DNA of 55,184 nucleotides, from NCBI GenBank assembly GCA_900316615.1, contig ONDU01000012.1, forward strand, positions 1 through 55,184, in the 5' to 3' direction. Position 1 is the stretch's first letter; each line of letters starts with the position of its first letter. This DNA is from an uncultured Eubacteriales bacterium. GTDB taxonomy: Bacteria > Bacillota > Clostridia > Oscillospirales > Acutalibacteraceae. A program made the translations under genes and the position numbers. Below are positions 24,780 to 33,253 of this stretch, piece by piece. The notes beneath the pieces are model-generated. The model was not told the DNA's origin, ran no database searches, and was given only the letters and a program-made list of their open reading frames with translations.

Positions 24780-26270
24780 ATGAAAATATATATTATTAAC
24801 CATACATTTCACTATGAGCTTGAAAATCTGACAAGAGTTTTTTTCCCGAATGAAAAGCTCGAAATGGTAAAGGAAAATATAAGCGTACCGTCAGATAAAG
24901 ACGGTACATACATAGTCACACGAATATGCAGTGCCGATACAGGAAAAAATATCTCTGTAAGAGTGTGCTTTCCGCAGTATGATAAAGAGCTTTGCAGGAA
25001 TGTTGATTTTATTGCAGACAGTGAGGAGTACATCTCAGAGCAGGAGCGTGTAATGGCGGTATGCCTTTACGAGCTGCTCAGGGAGTATACAGGAATAACT
25101 CCGCCTTGGGGTATTCTTACGGGTGTACGTCCCATAAAGCTTTTCAGACGTATGTCGGACGAGTACGGAACAGAGCATACCAAAGGTTATTTCAGGAATA
25201 AGCTTATGGTAACTGAAGAAAAAATACTTCTTTCCGAAGAAACCGAAGCTAACGAAAGAGCTATAATAAATACATCTTCCGATAATTCGTACAGTCTTTA
25301 TGTTTCGATACCGTTTTGTCCCACAAGATGCAGCTATTGCTCATTTGTTTCTCAGTCTACCGAAAAAAGCAGGGCTCTTATAGAGCCTTATACAGAACTT
25401 CTGTGCAGGGAGCTTGAATATACCGCACAGATAGTGTCAGACCTTAATATGAAGCTTGAAACCGTATATATAGGAGGGGGTACTCCGACAACCCTCAGTG
25501 CAGAACAGCTTAAAAGAATTATGTCAGTTATAAACAATAATTTCCCGATGAAGAATTGCAGGGAATTTACTGTTGAGGCAGGCAGACCCGATACAATAAC
25601 CGAGGAAAAGCTCATTGCCATAATTGAGGGCGGTGCGGACAGAATAAGCATAAACCCTCAGACTATGAGTGACAGAATACTGGAAAGTATAGGCAGAAAG
25701 CATACGGCACAGCAGACAATCGATGCTTTCTTCCTTGCGAGAAAGACAGGCTTCATGCATATAAATACAGACCTTATAGCAGGTCTGCCTGATGAAAGCC
25801 TTGAAAGCTTTCAAAATACGCTAGGAATTATAACCGAACTCAATCCCGAAAGCATAACGGTTCATACGCTTTCGATGAAGCGTTCGTCGGGGCTTACATC
25901 TCAGGGAATGCAGATTTTCAGGGAGGCCGCCGAAACAGCTTCAAAAATGCACTCATTTTGCAGAGAGGTTATGCACGAAAAGGGCTACCGTCCCTATTAC
26001 CTCTACAGACAGAGCAGAATGGTGGGAAATCTGGAAAACACAGGCTATGCAAAAAAAGGCTTTGACGGGCTTTACAACGTGTTTATAATGGACGAAACAC
26101 ATTCTGTTATAGCTTGCGGTGCAGGTGCTGTAACCAAGCTTAAAGATAACAGGGACAGCTCGATACATCGTATTTTCAACTATAAATATCCCTATGAGTA
26201 TATAAGCAGATTTGATGAAATGCTCAGCCGCAAAGCTTCAGTAAGGCAGTTTAGTGGCTTTTGCTACTGA
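24780..26270 (+). CDS. hemZ: HemZ-type radical SAM protein (coproporphyrinogen dehydrogenase-like)
   Basis: A 496-residue protein with a HemZ-type N-terminal region (about 1-165, including PPWGILTGVRPIKL) and a radical-SAM domain with CPTRCSYCSF (C180, C184, C187), followed by YIGGGTPTTLSAEQL and the HemN-like SINPQTMSDRILESIGRKHTAQQ. HemZ-annotated proteins are proposed oxygen-independent coproporphyrinogen oxidases; relatives of HemN include haem chaperones (HemW), so the enzymatic role is not certain. It closes the dtd-MBL-hemZ trio. A promoter for the next gene follows 58 bp later. Confidence 0.88.
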   Translation: MKIYIINHTFHYELENLTRVFFPNEKLEMVKENISVPSDKDGTYIVTRICSADTGKNISVRVCFPQYDKELCRNVDFIADSEEYISEQERVMAVCLYELLREYTGITPPWGILTGVRPIKLFRRMSDEYGTEHTKGYFRNKLMVTEEKILLSEETEANERAIINTSSDNSYSLYVSIPFCPTRCSYCSFVSQSTEKSRALIEPYTELLCRELEYTAQIVSDLNMKLETVYIGGGTPTTLSAEQLKRIMSVINNNFPMKNCREFTVEAGRPDTITEEKLIAIIEGGADRISINPQTMSDRILESIGRKHTAQQTIDAFFLARKTGFMHINTDLIAGLPDESLESFQNTLGIITELNPESITVHTLSMKRSSGLTSQGMQIFREAAETASKMHSFCREVMHEKGYRPYYLYRQSRMVGNLENTGYAKKGFDGLYNVFIMDETHSVIACGAGAVTKLKDNRDSSIHRIFNYKYPYEYISRFDEMLSRKASVRQFSGFCY

Positions 26271-26327
26271 AAATTCCACATAGCTCATTTAAGTTTGTGG
26301 TGAATTTAATTATTAATAAAATAGTAA

Positions 26328-26356
26328 TTGATTATTTTTAAAAAAGGTGATATAAT
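26328..26356 (+). promoter_or_regulatory. Sigma-A promoter of the zinc-ribbon gene
   Basis: TTGATT (26328-26333) and TATAAT (26351-26356) are 17 nt apart, ending 43 bp before the start codon. Confidence 0.75.
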
Positions 26357-26398
26357 AATTAAAAATTTTTATTTAAATAATCCAAAGGAGAGATTTAT

Positions 26399-26959
26399 AT
26401 GGGTTTTTTTGATGATATTGTTATAAACGCAAAAACAGCTGCTACTACCGTAGGTCAGAAAGCTAACCAGATTAAGGAATACTCAAAGCTTAAATACGCT
26501 GAGAACGGTATAAAGGGTGAAATAGCTAAAAAGAAGCAGCAGCTCGGAGATTACATCTATAACTGCTCAAAGAATGATGCATTGGACAAGGATACAGTTC
26601 ATAAGTTTGTTGCAGAGATAGACGAGCTTGAGGAAAATCTCCAGATTACAAAGGAAATGATTACTGCTGCAAAGAACAAGATAACCTGTGAGTTCTGCAA
26701 GGCTGAGAATGACAAGGATTCCTTATACTGCAATCAGTGCGGAAAAGAACTCAGGAAAGAAGAAGCTGTTGAAAATGCGGAAGAAGCAGTAAGCGAAGAG
26801 GACGTAACCGTTGCAGTTGTCGAAGAGGCTGCCGAAGAAGCTGTCAAAGAGGCTGTATGCGAAGAAAAAGCAGAGGAGAAGTCCGAGAGCGAATGCTGCT
26901 GCGAAGCTAAGGAAGAAGAAAAGCCTGCTGAGGAAGAGAAAGCTGAGGATGCTGAATAA
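26399..26959 (+). CDS. Zinc-ribbon protein with coiled coil and acidic tail
   Basis: A 186-residue protein of unknown function. Residues 1-95 are helical and charged, with features of a coiled coil (GQKANQIKEYSKLKYAENG...). Residues 97-119 form a zinc ribbon with two CxxC pairs (CEFCKAENDKDSLYCNQC). Residues 120-186 are a low-complexity tail rich in Glu, Ala and Val, with a CCCE cluster. Such proteins are common in Ruminococcus-like genomes, often near membranes or stress genes, but I know no assigned role. It has its own promoter and an AAAGGAG ribosome binding site, and a terminator after it. Confidence 0.8.
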   Translation: MGFFDDIVINAKTAATTVGQKANQIKEYSKLKYAENGIKGEIAKKKQQLGDYIYNCSKNDALDKDTVHKFVAEIDELEENLQITKEMITAAKNKITCEFCKAENDKDSLYCNQCGKELRKEEAVENAEEAVSEEDVTVAVVEEAAEEAVKEAVCEEKAEEKSESECCCEAKEEEKPAEEEKAEDAE

Positions 26960-27039
26960 GCTCTTTAAAATATTGTTTAAAGTTAAAAATGTTTTAACAT
27001 AGGTCTGTATATATTTTATCGGATTTAGGTTGTATTAAA

Positions 27040-27068
27040 TTGGCGGGATATATTCTCCCGCCAAAATT
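27040..27068 (+). terminator. Terminator-like hairpin after the zinc-ribbon gene
   Basis: TTGGCGGGA (27040-27048) pairs with TCCCGCCAA (27056-27064), followed by AATTTA. The T-tract is weak. Confidence 0.55.
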
Positions 27069-27089
27069 TATGTAAAGGGCGGCGGAGTT

Positions 27090-29111
27090 GTGTCAGAAAA
27101 TTCAAGTCATAAAAACAGTATATACTCAGACGATATGTACACGGACGGGGAATACATTGATATAAACAGTATGGCTTTTCACGTAACGTCAGGCTCAGAC
27201 AGCAGACGTTCGGACAGCAGAAAAAAAGCATCATACAGCAACAGTGAAAGCAGAACTGCATCGTCACGGAGCAGGAGAAAAACAAGCTCGGATTCGGGAA
27301 AATCAAGAACAAGAGGAACAAGGGGAAAGGAAATAGAACAGCAGTCCTTTTTACAGGGAGCTATGGTGCTTACCGTAAGTATAGTTATAGTAAAAATTAT
27401 AGGAATGCTTTTCAAGGTTCTGTTTGCAAACATCGTTGACGGTGTGGGAAACGGAATGTTCAACAGTGCATACGAGCTTTACAACGTTATATTTACGGTT
27501 GCCTCGGCAGGCTTCCCGATCGCCTTGTCGAGAATGGTTGCGGAATACGTTTCCAAGAAAAGGTATAAGGACGTAAGGAGACTGCACAGAATATCAATAC
27601 CTTTCTTTCTTATAACAGGTATTGTATGCTTTGTGCTTATGATTGCGGTAAGCGGTCTTTATGCTAAAATGGTAGGAAATTCCGATGTACAGCTTCCGAT
27701 AATAGCCTTGTCACCGATAGTACTTTTCGGTTGTCTGATGTCGATTTACAGGGGATACTTTGAGGGTATGCGTTATATGGTACCAACGGCTGTATCGGAA
27801 ATTATAGAGGTATCGGGAAAGCTTCTGGTCGGTCTTTCGCTTTCGTATATTGTGAATACATGGGCAAAAAGCGAGTATGCGAAGCATCAAAGCTTTATGG
27901 GTGTTGATTTGTCGGGTTACGGAGCTACTGAGGTAAAGGCGTTTATTTCGTCGTGGACGGTTGCCGCTGCATTTGTAGGCGTAGCTTTCGGTTCGTTCTG
28001 CGGTTTTGTCTACCTTATGATAAAGTACAATACCTCAAGAGGAGGTATAACAAGACGGCATCTCAGAAATTCTCCTGCCGCAGAGGAAAGCAGTGCACTT
28101 TTCAAGAAGCTCACTCTTACGGCAATTCCGATAGGCTTGGGTGCTTTCGTTATGAGTATTGCAAGTACTATAGATTCTATACTTGTAAATAACCGTATTG
28201 TAAGTATCATGCAGAGCGGTCAGGGTCATGTATTGCAGTCAATGTATCCGTTTTTGCCGCCAGAGGAAATTTTTACAATGACTGAGGCAGGAGAGTATAC
28301 AATTCAGGTTTTTCTTTTCGGCTGTTACGGCTATTCGCTTACGTTCCTTATGCTGGTTACTTCTGTTACTCAGGTTTTCGGTCAGAGTGCTATGCCTGCA
28401 CTTACCTCTGCGTGGACTGTTAAGGATAAAGCTCTTATTAAAAGCAATATAAATACCATACTCAAGGTTACCCTGCTTGTTACACTTCCTGCCGGAATAG
28501 GTCTTTCGGTACTCGCAAAGCCACTTCTTACAATGCTTTACGGTGTAAGAATTGAGGTAAGTATTGCAAGGTCTGTATTGCAGGTTATGGGAATTTCAAG
28601 CATATTTATAGCCACAAGTACGCCGATATGCAGTATGCTGCAGGCTATAGGCAGGGTTGATATGCCGCTTAAGCTTTACAGCGTAGGTATGATTATAAAG
28701 ATTGCAATAAATTATATTCTTGTAGGTATTCCTCAGATAAATATACAGGGTGCGGCAGTAGGCTCGCTTGTTGCCTATCTCTTTGTTTCTGTTGTGGGAA
28801 TATATATAATCGCAAAGGATACGGGAGTTATTCCCGATTTCAGGAAAATACTTGTCAAGCCTCTTTTTGCCGCCGTCTGCTGCGGAGTTTCAGCAAGTCT
28901 TGTAAACAGACTGGTGAGAATGATTTTGAAGCCTTCCGCTCTGCCTTTATGGGCTAACAGATTTCTTGTTGTTCCCTCCCTTATAGTTGCCCTGCTGGTA
29001 TACTTCGCTGTGCTTATCCTTATAAGGGGAATTACAGAGGATGATTTGAACGAAATGCCCGGAGGAAATAAAATAGCAAAAATACTTGCAAAATACAAGC
29101 TTTTAAGGTAG
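27090..29111 (+). CDS. SpoVB/MurJ-like oligosaccharide flippase with Ser/Arg-rich N-terminus
   Basis: A 673-residue member of the MOP flippase superfamily (SpoVB/Wzx/MurJ-like), with about 14 hydrophobic segments from residue 90 onward. MVLTVSIVIVKIIGMLFKVLFA begins the first transmembrane pair, and the family pattern NSAYELYNVIFTVASAGFPIALSRMVAEY follows. These proteins move lipid-linked cell-wall precursors across the membrane. Residues 1-85 are an unusual hydrophilic extension, rich in Ser, Arg and Lys (repeated SDSR/SSRSRR), presumably cytoplasmic. The start is GTG at 27090 after GGCGGAG. MurJ and SpoVB cannot be separated by eye; the precise substrate is open. Confidence 0.87.
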   Translation: MSENSSHKNSIYSDDMYTDGEYIDINSMAFHVTSGSDSRRSDSRKKASYSNSESRTASSRSRRKTSSDSGKSRTRGTRGKEIEQQSFLQGAMVLTVSIVIVKIIGMLFKVLFANIVDGVGNGMFNSAYELYNVIFTVASAGFPIALSRMVAEYVSKKRYKDVRRLHRISIPFFLITGIVCFVLMIAVSGLYAKMVGNSDVQLPIIALSPIVLFGCLMSIYRGYFEGMRYMVPTAVSEIIEVSGKLLVGLSLSYIVNTWAKSEYAKHQSFMGVDLSGYGATEVKAFISSWTVAAAFVGVAFGSFCGFVYLMIKYNTSRGGITRRHLRNSPAAEESSALFKKLTLTAIPIGLGAFVMSIASTIDSILVNNRIVSIMQSGQGHVLQSMYPFLPPEEIFTMTEAGEYTIQVFLFGCYGYSLTFLMLVTSVTQVFGQSAMPALTSAWTVKDKALIKSNINTILKVTLLVTLPAGIGLSVLAKPLLTMLYGVRIEVSIARSVLQVMGISSIFIATSTPICSMLQAIGRVDMPLKLYSVGMIIKIAINYILVGIPQINIQGAAVGSLVAYLFVSVVGIYIIAKDTGVIPDFRKILVKPLFAAVCCGVSASLVNRLVRMILKPSALPLWANRFLVVPSLIVALLVYFAVLILIRGITEDDLNEMPGGNKIAKILAKYKLLR

Positions 29112-29155
29112 AATATACCATACAGCAAATTGTTATGAGTCAGGTGGATATGCTT

Positions 29156-29950
29156 ATGGAATTTGAAACCAAAGAAAAATACGATTTTAGTGACTTAATC
29201 AGAATTTTAAAAATTCTGCGAGCTCCCGGCGGCTGTCCTTGGGACAGGGCACAGGATCATCATTCTATACGTAAAAATTTTATAGAGGAAACCTATGAGG
29301 TTATAGAAGCAATCGACAATGAGGACAAAGAGCTTCTTAAAGAAGAGCTTGGCGACGTTATGCTTCAGGTTTTCTTTCACGCTGAAATCGAAAGTGAAAA
29401 CAATTCCTTTGACATAAACGACGTGACAGATGATGTTTGCAGAAAGCTCATTATACGGCACCCCCATGTATTTGCAGACCTTAGTGCAGAAAACGTTGAC
29501 GAGGCACTGAGTAACTGGGAAGCCGTCAAGATGAAGACAAAGGCTCAGAAAACGCAGACAGATGTTCTTAACAGTGTTTCAAAGGCTTTGCCCTCGCTTA
29601 TGAGAAGCCAGAAGCTCCAGCAAAAAGCCGCAAAGGTCGGCTTTGACTGGGACAGCGTTAACGGTGCAGTTGATAAGCTTAAGGAAGAAGTTGCCGAGCT
29701 TGAGGAGGCTATAGCCGAAAACGACAGCTCTCATATGCAGGAGGAGCTTGGCGATGTTTTATTCTCAGCGGTAAATATAGCACGCTTCATCAATGCCGAT
29801 GCAGAAAATGTATTGTATAATGCGTGTGAAAAATTCATTTCAAGATTTTCCAAGATGGAACGGCTTGCATATGAGAATAATATTATACTTAATGAAGCTT
29901 CTCTCGAAACGCTTGACGGTCTGTGGGAACAGGCTAAAAATAATCATTAA
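29156..29950 (+). CDS. mazG: Nucleoside triphosphate pyrophosphohydrolase MazG
   Basis: MazG hydrolyses NTPs/dNTPs and can moderate aberrant nucleotides or (p)ppGpp. About 264 residues from ATG 29156, chosen because AGGTGG lies 8 nt upstream; earlier in-frame ATGs lack spacing. Two MazG repeats are visible: RAPGGCPWDRAQDHHSIRKNFIEETYEVIEAID with EELGDVMLQVFFHAE (first), and GFDWDSVNGAVDKLKEEVAELEEAI with EELGDVLFSAVN (second). Both have EExxE...ExxD-type metal ligands. It precedes hup by 20 bp; mazG-hup is a conserved Firmicute pair. Confidence 0.94.
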   Translation: MEFETKEKYDFSDLIRILKILRAPGGCPWDRAQDHHSIRKNFIEETYEVIEAIDNEDKELLKEELGDVMLQVFFHAEIESENNSFDINDVTDDVCRKLIIRHPHVFADLSAENVDEALSNWEAVKMKTKAQKTQTDVLNSVSKALPSLMRSQKLQQKAAKVGFDWDSVNGAVDKLKEEVAELEEAIAENDSSHMQEELGDVLFSAVNIARFINADAENVLYNACEKFISRFSKMERLAYENNIILNEASLETLDGLWEQAKNNH

Positions 29951-29970
29951 ATTTTTTGGAGGAATTAAAA

Positions 29971-30246
29971 ATGAACAGAACAGAACTTATATCAGAAGTA
30001 GCAGGAAGAAGCGGTCTGACTAAAAAAGATGCCGAAAAAGCTGTAGTAGCCTTGTTCGATACGGTTATCGACGAGGTTGCAGCAGGAAATAAGGTTCAGA
30101 TAGTAGGCTTCGGAACATTTGAGCAGCGTATCCGTAAAGAAAGAGAAGGAATTTCTCCCAGAACAAAGGAGAAAATGATTATTCCCGAAGCTAAGGTTCC
30201 TGCATTTAAACCCGGCAGAAGCTTTAAAGAAGCTGTCAATAAATAA
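29971..30246 (+). CDS. hup: HU-family DNA-binding protein
   Basis: A 91-residue histone-like protein that bends and compacts DNA. The family pattern is complete: MNRTELISEVA, GLTKKDAEKAV, the VQIVGFGTFEQRIRKEREG beta arm, and VPAFKPGRSFKEAV. The ATG at 29971 follows GGAGG by 8 nt. A strong hairpin terminator follows, and that terminator's T-run overlaps the promoter of the recombinase gene. Confidence 0.96.
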   Translation: MNRTELISEVAGRSGLTKKDAEKAVVALFDTVIDEVAAGNKVQIVGFGTFEQRIRKEREGISPRTKEKMIIPEAKVPAFKPGRSFKEAVNK

Positions 30247-30262
30247 ATATTATATATTTTTT

Positions 30263-30298
30263 AAGACGTTAAGCACTTTATTGAGCTTAACGTCTTTT
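30263..30298 (+). terminator. Terminator of mazG-hup
   Basis: AAGACGTTAAGC (30263-30274) and GCTTAACGTCTT (30285-30296) form a perfect 12-bp stem, followed by TT and overlapping the next promoter's -35 box. Confidence 0.8.
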
Positions 30299-30325
30299 GA
30301 CTTAAACTTAAAGAAATGCTATAAT
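30297..30325 (+). promoter_or_regulatory. Sigma-A promoter of the recombinase gene
   Basis: TTGACT (30297-30302) and TATAAT (30320-30325) are 17 nt apart. Confidence 0.8.
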
Positions 30326-30349
30326 GTAATAAAGAGAGGAGGCAAAAAA

Positions 30350-31318
30350 ATGAGCTATACAGTCTTTAAGGAAGCACCGCCGGTTATATGGGAATTTCTG
30401 AATTATTTAAGCAATATTCAGGGAAGGTCTGACCTTACCGTAGATGAATATTACAGGGATTTGCGTACATTTTTCCGCTTTATTATAAAAGACAGGGGAC
30501 TTGTCAGTAACGATACCGCCATTGACGATATTGATATTTCCTGCGTTGATGTTGAAATGGCAGGTTCTGTTTCTTTTTCGGAAATTATACTCTTTCTGAA
30601 TTACTGCAAGGACGAAAGGGGAAACTCTGCTGCTACACGGGCAAGAAAAACCTCTTCTCTCAAGGATTTTTACAAGTACCTTACGGTTAAGGTACATAAA
30701 ATTTCCCGCAATCCTACCGAAGAGCTTGAAGCTCCCCGAAAAGGCAAAAAGCTTCCTAAATATCTTACACTTGAGGAAAGTCTTAGATTACTTGAGGCTG
30801 TAGACGGAGAATTCAAGGAAAGAGATTACTGCATACTGATTTTCTTTCTTAACTGCGGTTTAAGACTTTCCGAGCTTGTCGGTATCAATCTTTCGGATTT
30901 TAACAGCGACTATCTGCTGACTGTACGGGGTAAGGGAAACAAGGAAAGAGTTATACCGCTGAATCCTGCCTGTGTAAACGCACTCAGGGAATATCTTAAA
31001 GTCAGACCTACAAACGAAAGTATCAAAGATAAAAACGCACTGTTTATCAGCAGAAAAAACTGCCGTATGACGGGCAAAGGCGTTTATCATATGGTAAATC
31101 ATTATCTGACAAAAATCGGACTTGGAAATCAGGGATATTCACCGCATAAGCTCAGGCATACCGCCGCAACTTTGATGTATCAGAAGGGCGGTGTTGATAT
31201 AAGAACTCTTCAGGCAATACTCGGACATTCAAATTTAGGTACAACCCAGATATATACGCATATTGCAGATGAACAGATTGAAAGTGCTTTAAATTCAAAT
31301 CCTTTGGCAAAATTATGA
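30350..31318 (+). CDS. Tyrosine recombinase, XerC/XerD type
   Basis: A 322-residue site-specific recombinase. Residues 10-115 form the SAM-like N-terminal core-binding domain, and 135-322 the catalytic domain. The catalytic residues are all visible: R172 (CGLRLSELV), K195 (RGKGNKER), H266 and R269 (HKLRH), H293 (LGHSNLGTTQ) and Y302 (IYTH). A size near 320 residues and the absence of other mobile-element genes suggest chromosome dimer resolution rather than an integrase. The ATG at 30350 follows GAGAGGAGG by 7 nt. It has its own promoter. Whether it is XerC or XerD, or one that works alone (XerS/XerA-like), cannot be said. Confidence 0.9.
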   Translation: MSYTVFKEAPPVIWEFLNYLSNIQGRSDLTVDEYYRDLRTFFRFIIKDRGLVSNDTAIDDIDISCVDVEMAGSVSFSEIILFLNYCKDERGNSAATRARKTSSLKDFYKYLTVKVHKISRNPTEELEAPRKGKKLPKYLTLEESLRLLEAVDGEFKERDYCILIFFLNCGLRLSELVGINLSDFNSDYLLTVRGKGNKERVIPLNPACVNALREYLKVRPTNESIKDKNALFISRKNCRMTGKGVYHMVNHYLTKIGLGNQGYSPHKLRHTAATLMYQKGGVDIRTLQAILGHSNLGTTQIYTHIADEQIESALNSNPLAKL

Positions 31319-31360
31319 CAGTCAGCATAAAAATAAATATAAAAATATTTATAAAAAATC

Positions 31361-31389
31361 TTGAAATTTATGAAAATTTATGTTAATAT
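31361..31389 (+). promoter_or_regulatory. Promoter of the putative Y-RNA-like transcript
   Basis: TTGAAA (31361-31366) and TAATAT (31384-31389) are 17 nt apart. Transcription would begin near 31396, about 300 nt before the TROVE start codon. Confidence 0.6.
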
Positions 31390-31426
31390 AAGGGTGCGGA
31401 AATGATTTTCCCTTATTATCTGAAAA

Positions 31427-31526
31427 TTACATACAGCAGTGCAGATTACGGTTACTTCTATTGGTGGTTGTTTTTCCGTTTACGGAAAAACGTTTTTTCC
31501 CGTTGTCGATTTTTCTCTGTATGTAA
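31427..31526 (+). ncRNA. Y-RNA-like unit 1
   Basis: A 100-nt unit with a 10-bp closing stem, an ACGG/CCGT internal helix (31448-31451 with 31500-31503) and a strong central hairpin, GTTTTTCCGT-TT-ACGGAAAAAC (31470-31491). The frame that reads through it is only the untranslated upstream extension of the TROVE frame. Confidence 0.5.
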
Positions 31527-31542
31527 TCATACATTTTGGTTG

Positions 31543-31620
31543 TTGCACACAGCAGTGCGGATTGCGGTTACTTCTTATAATATCGCCTAATATCGCCGTC
31601 AATTTATTCTTTGTGTGCAG
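31543..31620 (+). ncRNA. Y-RNA-like unit 2
   Basis: A 78-nt unit repeating the closing stem and the 27-nt conserved segment of unit 1. In place of the central hairpin it carries a tandem TAATATCGCC pair (31579-31598 region). Confidence 0.5.
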
Positions 31621-31628
31621 TTATACCT

Positions 31629-31654
31629 GCCGGACTTGTCGGTTCGGCTTTTTT
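31629..31654 (+). terminator. Terminator between the RNA units and the TROVE gene
   Basis: GCCGGAC (31629-31635) pairs with GTTCGGC (31642-31648) through one G-U, followed by six T residues. It would end the RNA separately from the mRNA, with partial read-through to the gene. Confidence 0.75.
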
Positions 31655-31696
31655 GTTTTTCAGCTTTTTATCCGTCTGAGAGGAGTGCTTGTAATA

Positions 31697-33181
31697 ATGT
31701 CTAAATTCAATCAGAAAAATACTGACAAAACCGTAAACCGTGAGGGCTACGCTGCATATAAAATGGACGGAAAGGAACAGCTTGTTTCCGCTGTGCTTAC
31801 AACTATGTTCAAAGAGCCTAAGTACTACGGCTCAACGGACAGCGATGTTGTAAGACTGGCGACTGTATGTGTAAGGGAAAATCCCGAATTTCTTAGCAGG
31901 CTTGCCTGCTATGCACGAAACGAGTTCAATATGCGTTCGGTAAGTCATGTACTTGCGTGTGTAATTGCACACGAGGCAAACAGATATACAAGAAAAACCG
32001 TAAGAAATATCATTGTCCGTCCTGACGATATAACTGAGATTATGGAATGTTATCTTCAAATGTATGGCAAGCCCTTTCCGAACGCTCTTAAACGTGAAAT
32101 AGCCAAGCAGATACAATGCTTTGATGAATACGCTGTTGCAAAGTATAACGGCAGACATCAGACAATGAAATTCAAGGACATTTTACGCATTACTCACCCT
32201 ACTCCTAAAAATGAAGAAACCGAAGCTCTTTTCAGAAAAATTCTTGATGATACACTAGAAACACCCTATACTTGGGAAACTGAGGTTTCAAGACGCGGCA
32301 ATACCAAGGAGGTATGGAATGAGCTTATTGCATCGGGCAAGGTCGGATATATGGCACTTCTGAGAAATATGCGTAATATAATTAAGAGCGGTGCAGATAT
32401 AGAAGCCGTACTGAAGATTATTTCCTCAAGGGAACAGGTTTTAAAAAGCCGTCAGCTGCCGTTCCGCTTTTACAGTGCATACCTTATGCTGCAGCAGGCA
32501 GGCTTTATGACACCTGATATTCACAATGCATTGGAGCAGGCTATTACCGCTTCGATAGAGAATATGGAGCCTGTTACGGGACGCACTCTGATAGCCATTG
32601 ATATTTCAGGCTCAATGAGTGCGGCTATCGCAAGAAATTCTACAGTAAGATGTAATGACATAGCTGCACTTCTCGGTGCGATTTCAAGCCGCCTGTGCGA
32701 GGACGCTGTGGTTTGCTGCTTCGACTGTGCAGGGAGCTGGTCGGCTGTTCCCGATAAAAGCGGTTATATGATAAAGCGTTACGGAAAATATGATTCCATA
32801 TTAGACATATGCAGTAAAAGCCGTTTTAACGGCGGTGGTACTGATATGAGCCTTCCTATGATATATGCTTTGGAAAAAGATGAAACCGCACGTATCAGAC
32901 CATTTGACAGAGTAATTTATTTAAGCGACAATGAATGCAACAACTCTTATGACGGCTTCGACAGAACTGTTCAGGAACTGATAGAAAAATACCGCTTAAA
33001 GTATAACCCTGATTTCTGGGTTCACGGTGTGGATTTGCAGGGATACGGAACACAGCAGTTCTGCGGCAGGAACTTCAATCTTATTGCAGGCTGGAGCGAA
33101 AAGGTACTTCCCTTTATCAATCTTGCTGAAAAGGGTGCAGGCTCTCTGACAAAGGCAATAGAAGAATATGAAATTGAGTAA
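31697..33181 (+). CDS. TROVE-domain protein, bacterial Ro60 orthologue
   Basis: A 494-residue protein with the two parts of Ro60/Rsr: a TROVE HEAT-repeat ring (about 14-290, beginning VNREGYAAYKMDGKEQL) and a vWA-like domain (about 296-480) with an intact MIDAS motif DISGSMS (302-308) and GGGTDMSLP. In animals and Deinococcus, Ro60 binds Y RNAs and misfolded RNAs and guides PNPase-dependent quality control. I rejected the longer frame from 31439 because it would translate the structured RNA units and the terminator; GAGGAG lies 12 nt before the ATG at 31697. No rtcB/rtcA is nearby, unlike in some enterobacterial loci. The Ro60 assignment is confident; the RNA partner is inferred. Confidence 0.9.
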   Translation: MSKFNQKNTDKTVNREGYAAYKMDGKEQLVSAVLTTMFKEPKYYGSTDSDVVRLATVCVRENPEFLSRLACYARNEFNMRSVSHVLACVIAHEANRYTRKTVRNIIVRPDDITEIMECYLQMYGKPFPNALKREIAKQIQCFDEYAVAKYNGRHQTMKFKDILRITHPTPKNEETEALFRKILDDTLETPYTWETEVSRRGNTKEVWNELIASGKVGYMALLRNMRNIIKSGADIEAVLKIISSREQVLKSRQLPFRFYSAYLMLQQAGFMTPDIHNALEQAITASIENMEPVTGRTLIAIDISGSMSAAIARNSTVRCNDIAALLGAISSRLCEDAVVCCFDCAGSWSAVPDKSGYMIKRYGKYDSILDICSKSRFNGGGTDMSLPMIYALEKDETARIRPFDRVIYLSDNECNNSYDGFDRTVQELIEKYRLKYNPDFWVHGVDLQGYGTQQFCGRNFNLIAGWSEKVLPFINLAEKGAGSLTKAIEEYEIE

Positions 33182-33193
33182 TAATCCGATAAA

Positions 33194-33233
33194 CCTCAAA
33201 AGACAGGCTTTTTGTTCTGTCCTTTGAGGTTTT
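33194..33233 (+). terminator. Terminator of the TROVE gene
   Basis: CCTCAAAAGACAG (33194-33206) pairs with CTGTCCTTTGAGG (33217-33229) except one A-C mismatch, followed by TTTT. Confidence 0.8.
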
Positions 33234-33253
33234 CAATATTTCTAAAGTATAAA

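Larger units (their letters stand above)
31396..31654 (+). ncRNA. Putative non-coding transcript with two Y-RNA-like units
   Basis: A promoter at 31361-31389 and a terminator at 31629-31654 bracket about 260 nt without a convincing gene. It holds two structured units. Unit 1 (31427-31526) is closed by TTACATACAG/CTGTATGTAA (10 bp, perfect). Unit 2 (31543-31620) is closed by TGCACACA/TGTGTGCA. Both have a 27-nt segment immediately inside the closing stem (31433-31459 and 31549-31575) that matches at 25 positions: ACAGCAGTGC(A/G)GATT(A/G)CGG, then TTACTTCT. In unit 2, ATTG plus CGG pairs with CCG plus CAAT across a bulged U. The location just before a Ro60-like gene suggests Y RNAs. No match to the published Y-RNA Ro-binding motif was found by eye. 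Confidence 0.55.

Noticed and set aside
30350-31318. The XerC/D-type recombinase as an integrase of a mobile element
   Set aside because: No attachment repeats, excisionase or phage/ICE genes lie nearby; it follows mazG-hup and looks like a core Xer protein.
31439-31696. Upstream extension of the TROVE frame (86 extra residues)
   Set aside because: It would translate two structured RNA units and a terminator, has no family resemblance and lacks a ribosome binding site; ATG 31697 with GAGGAG upstream fits better.
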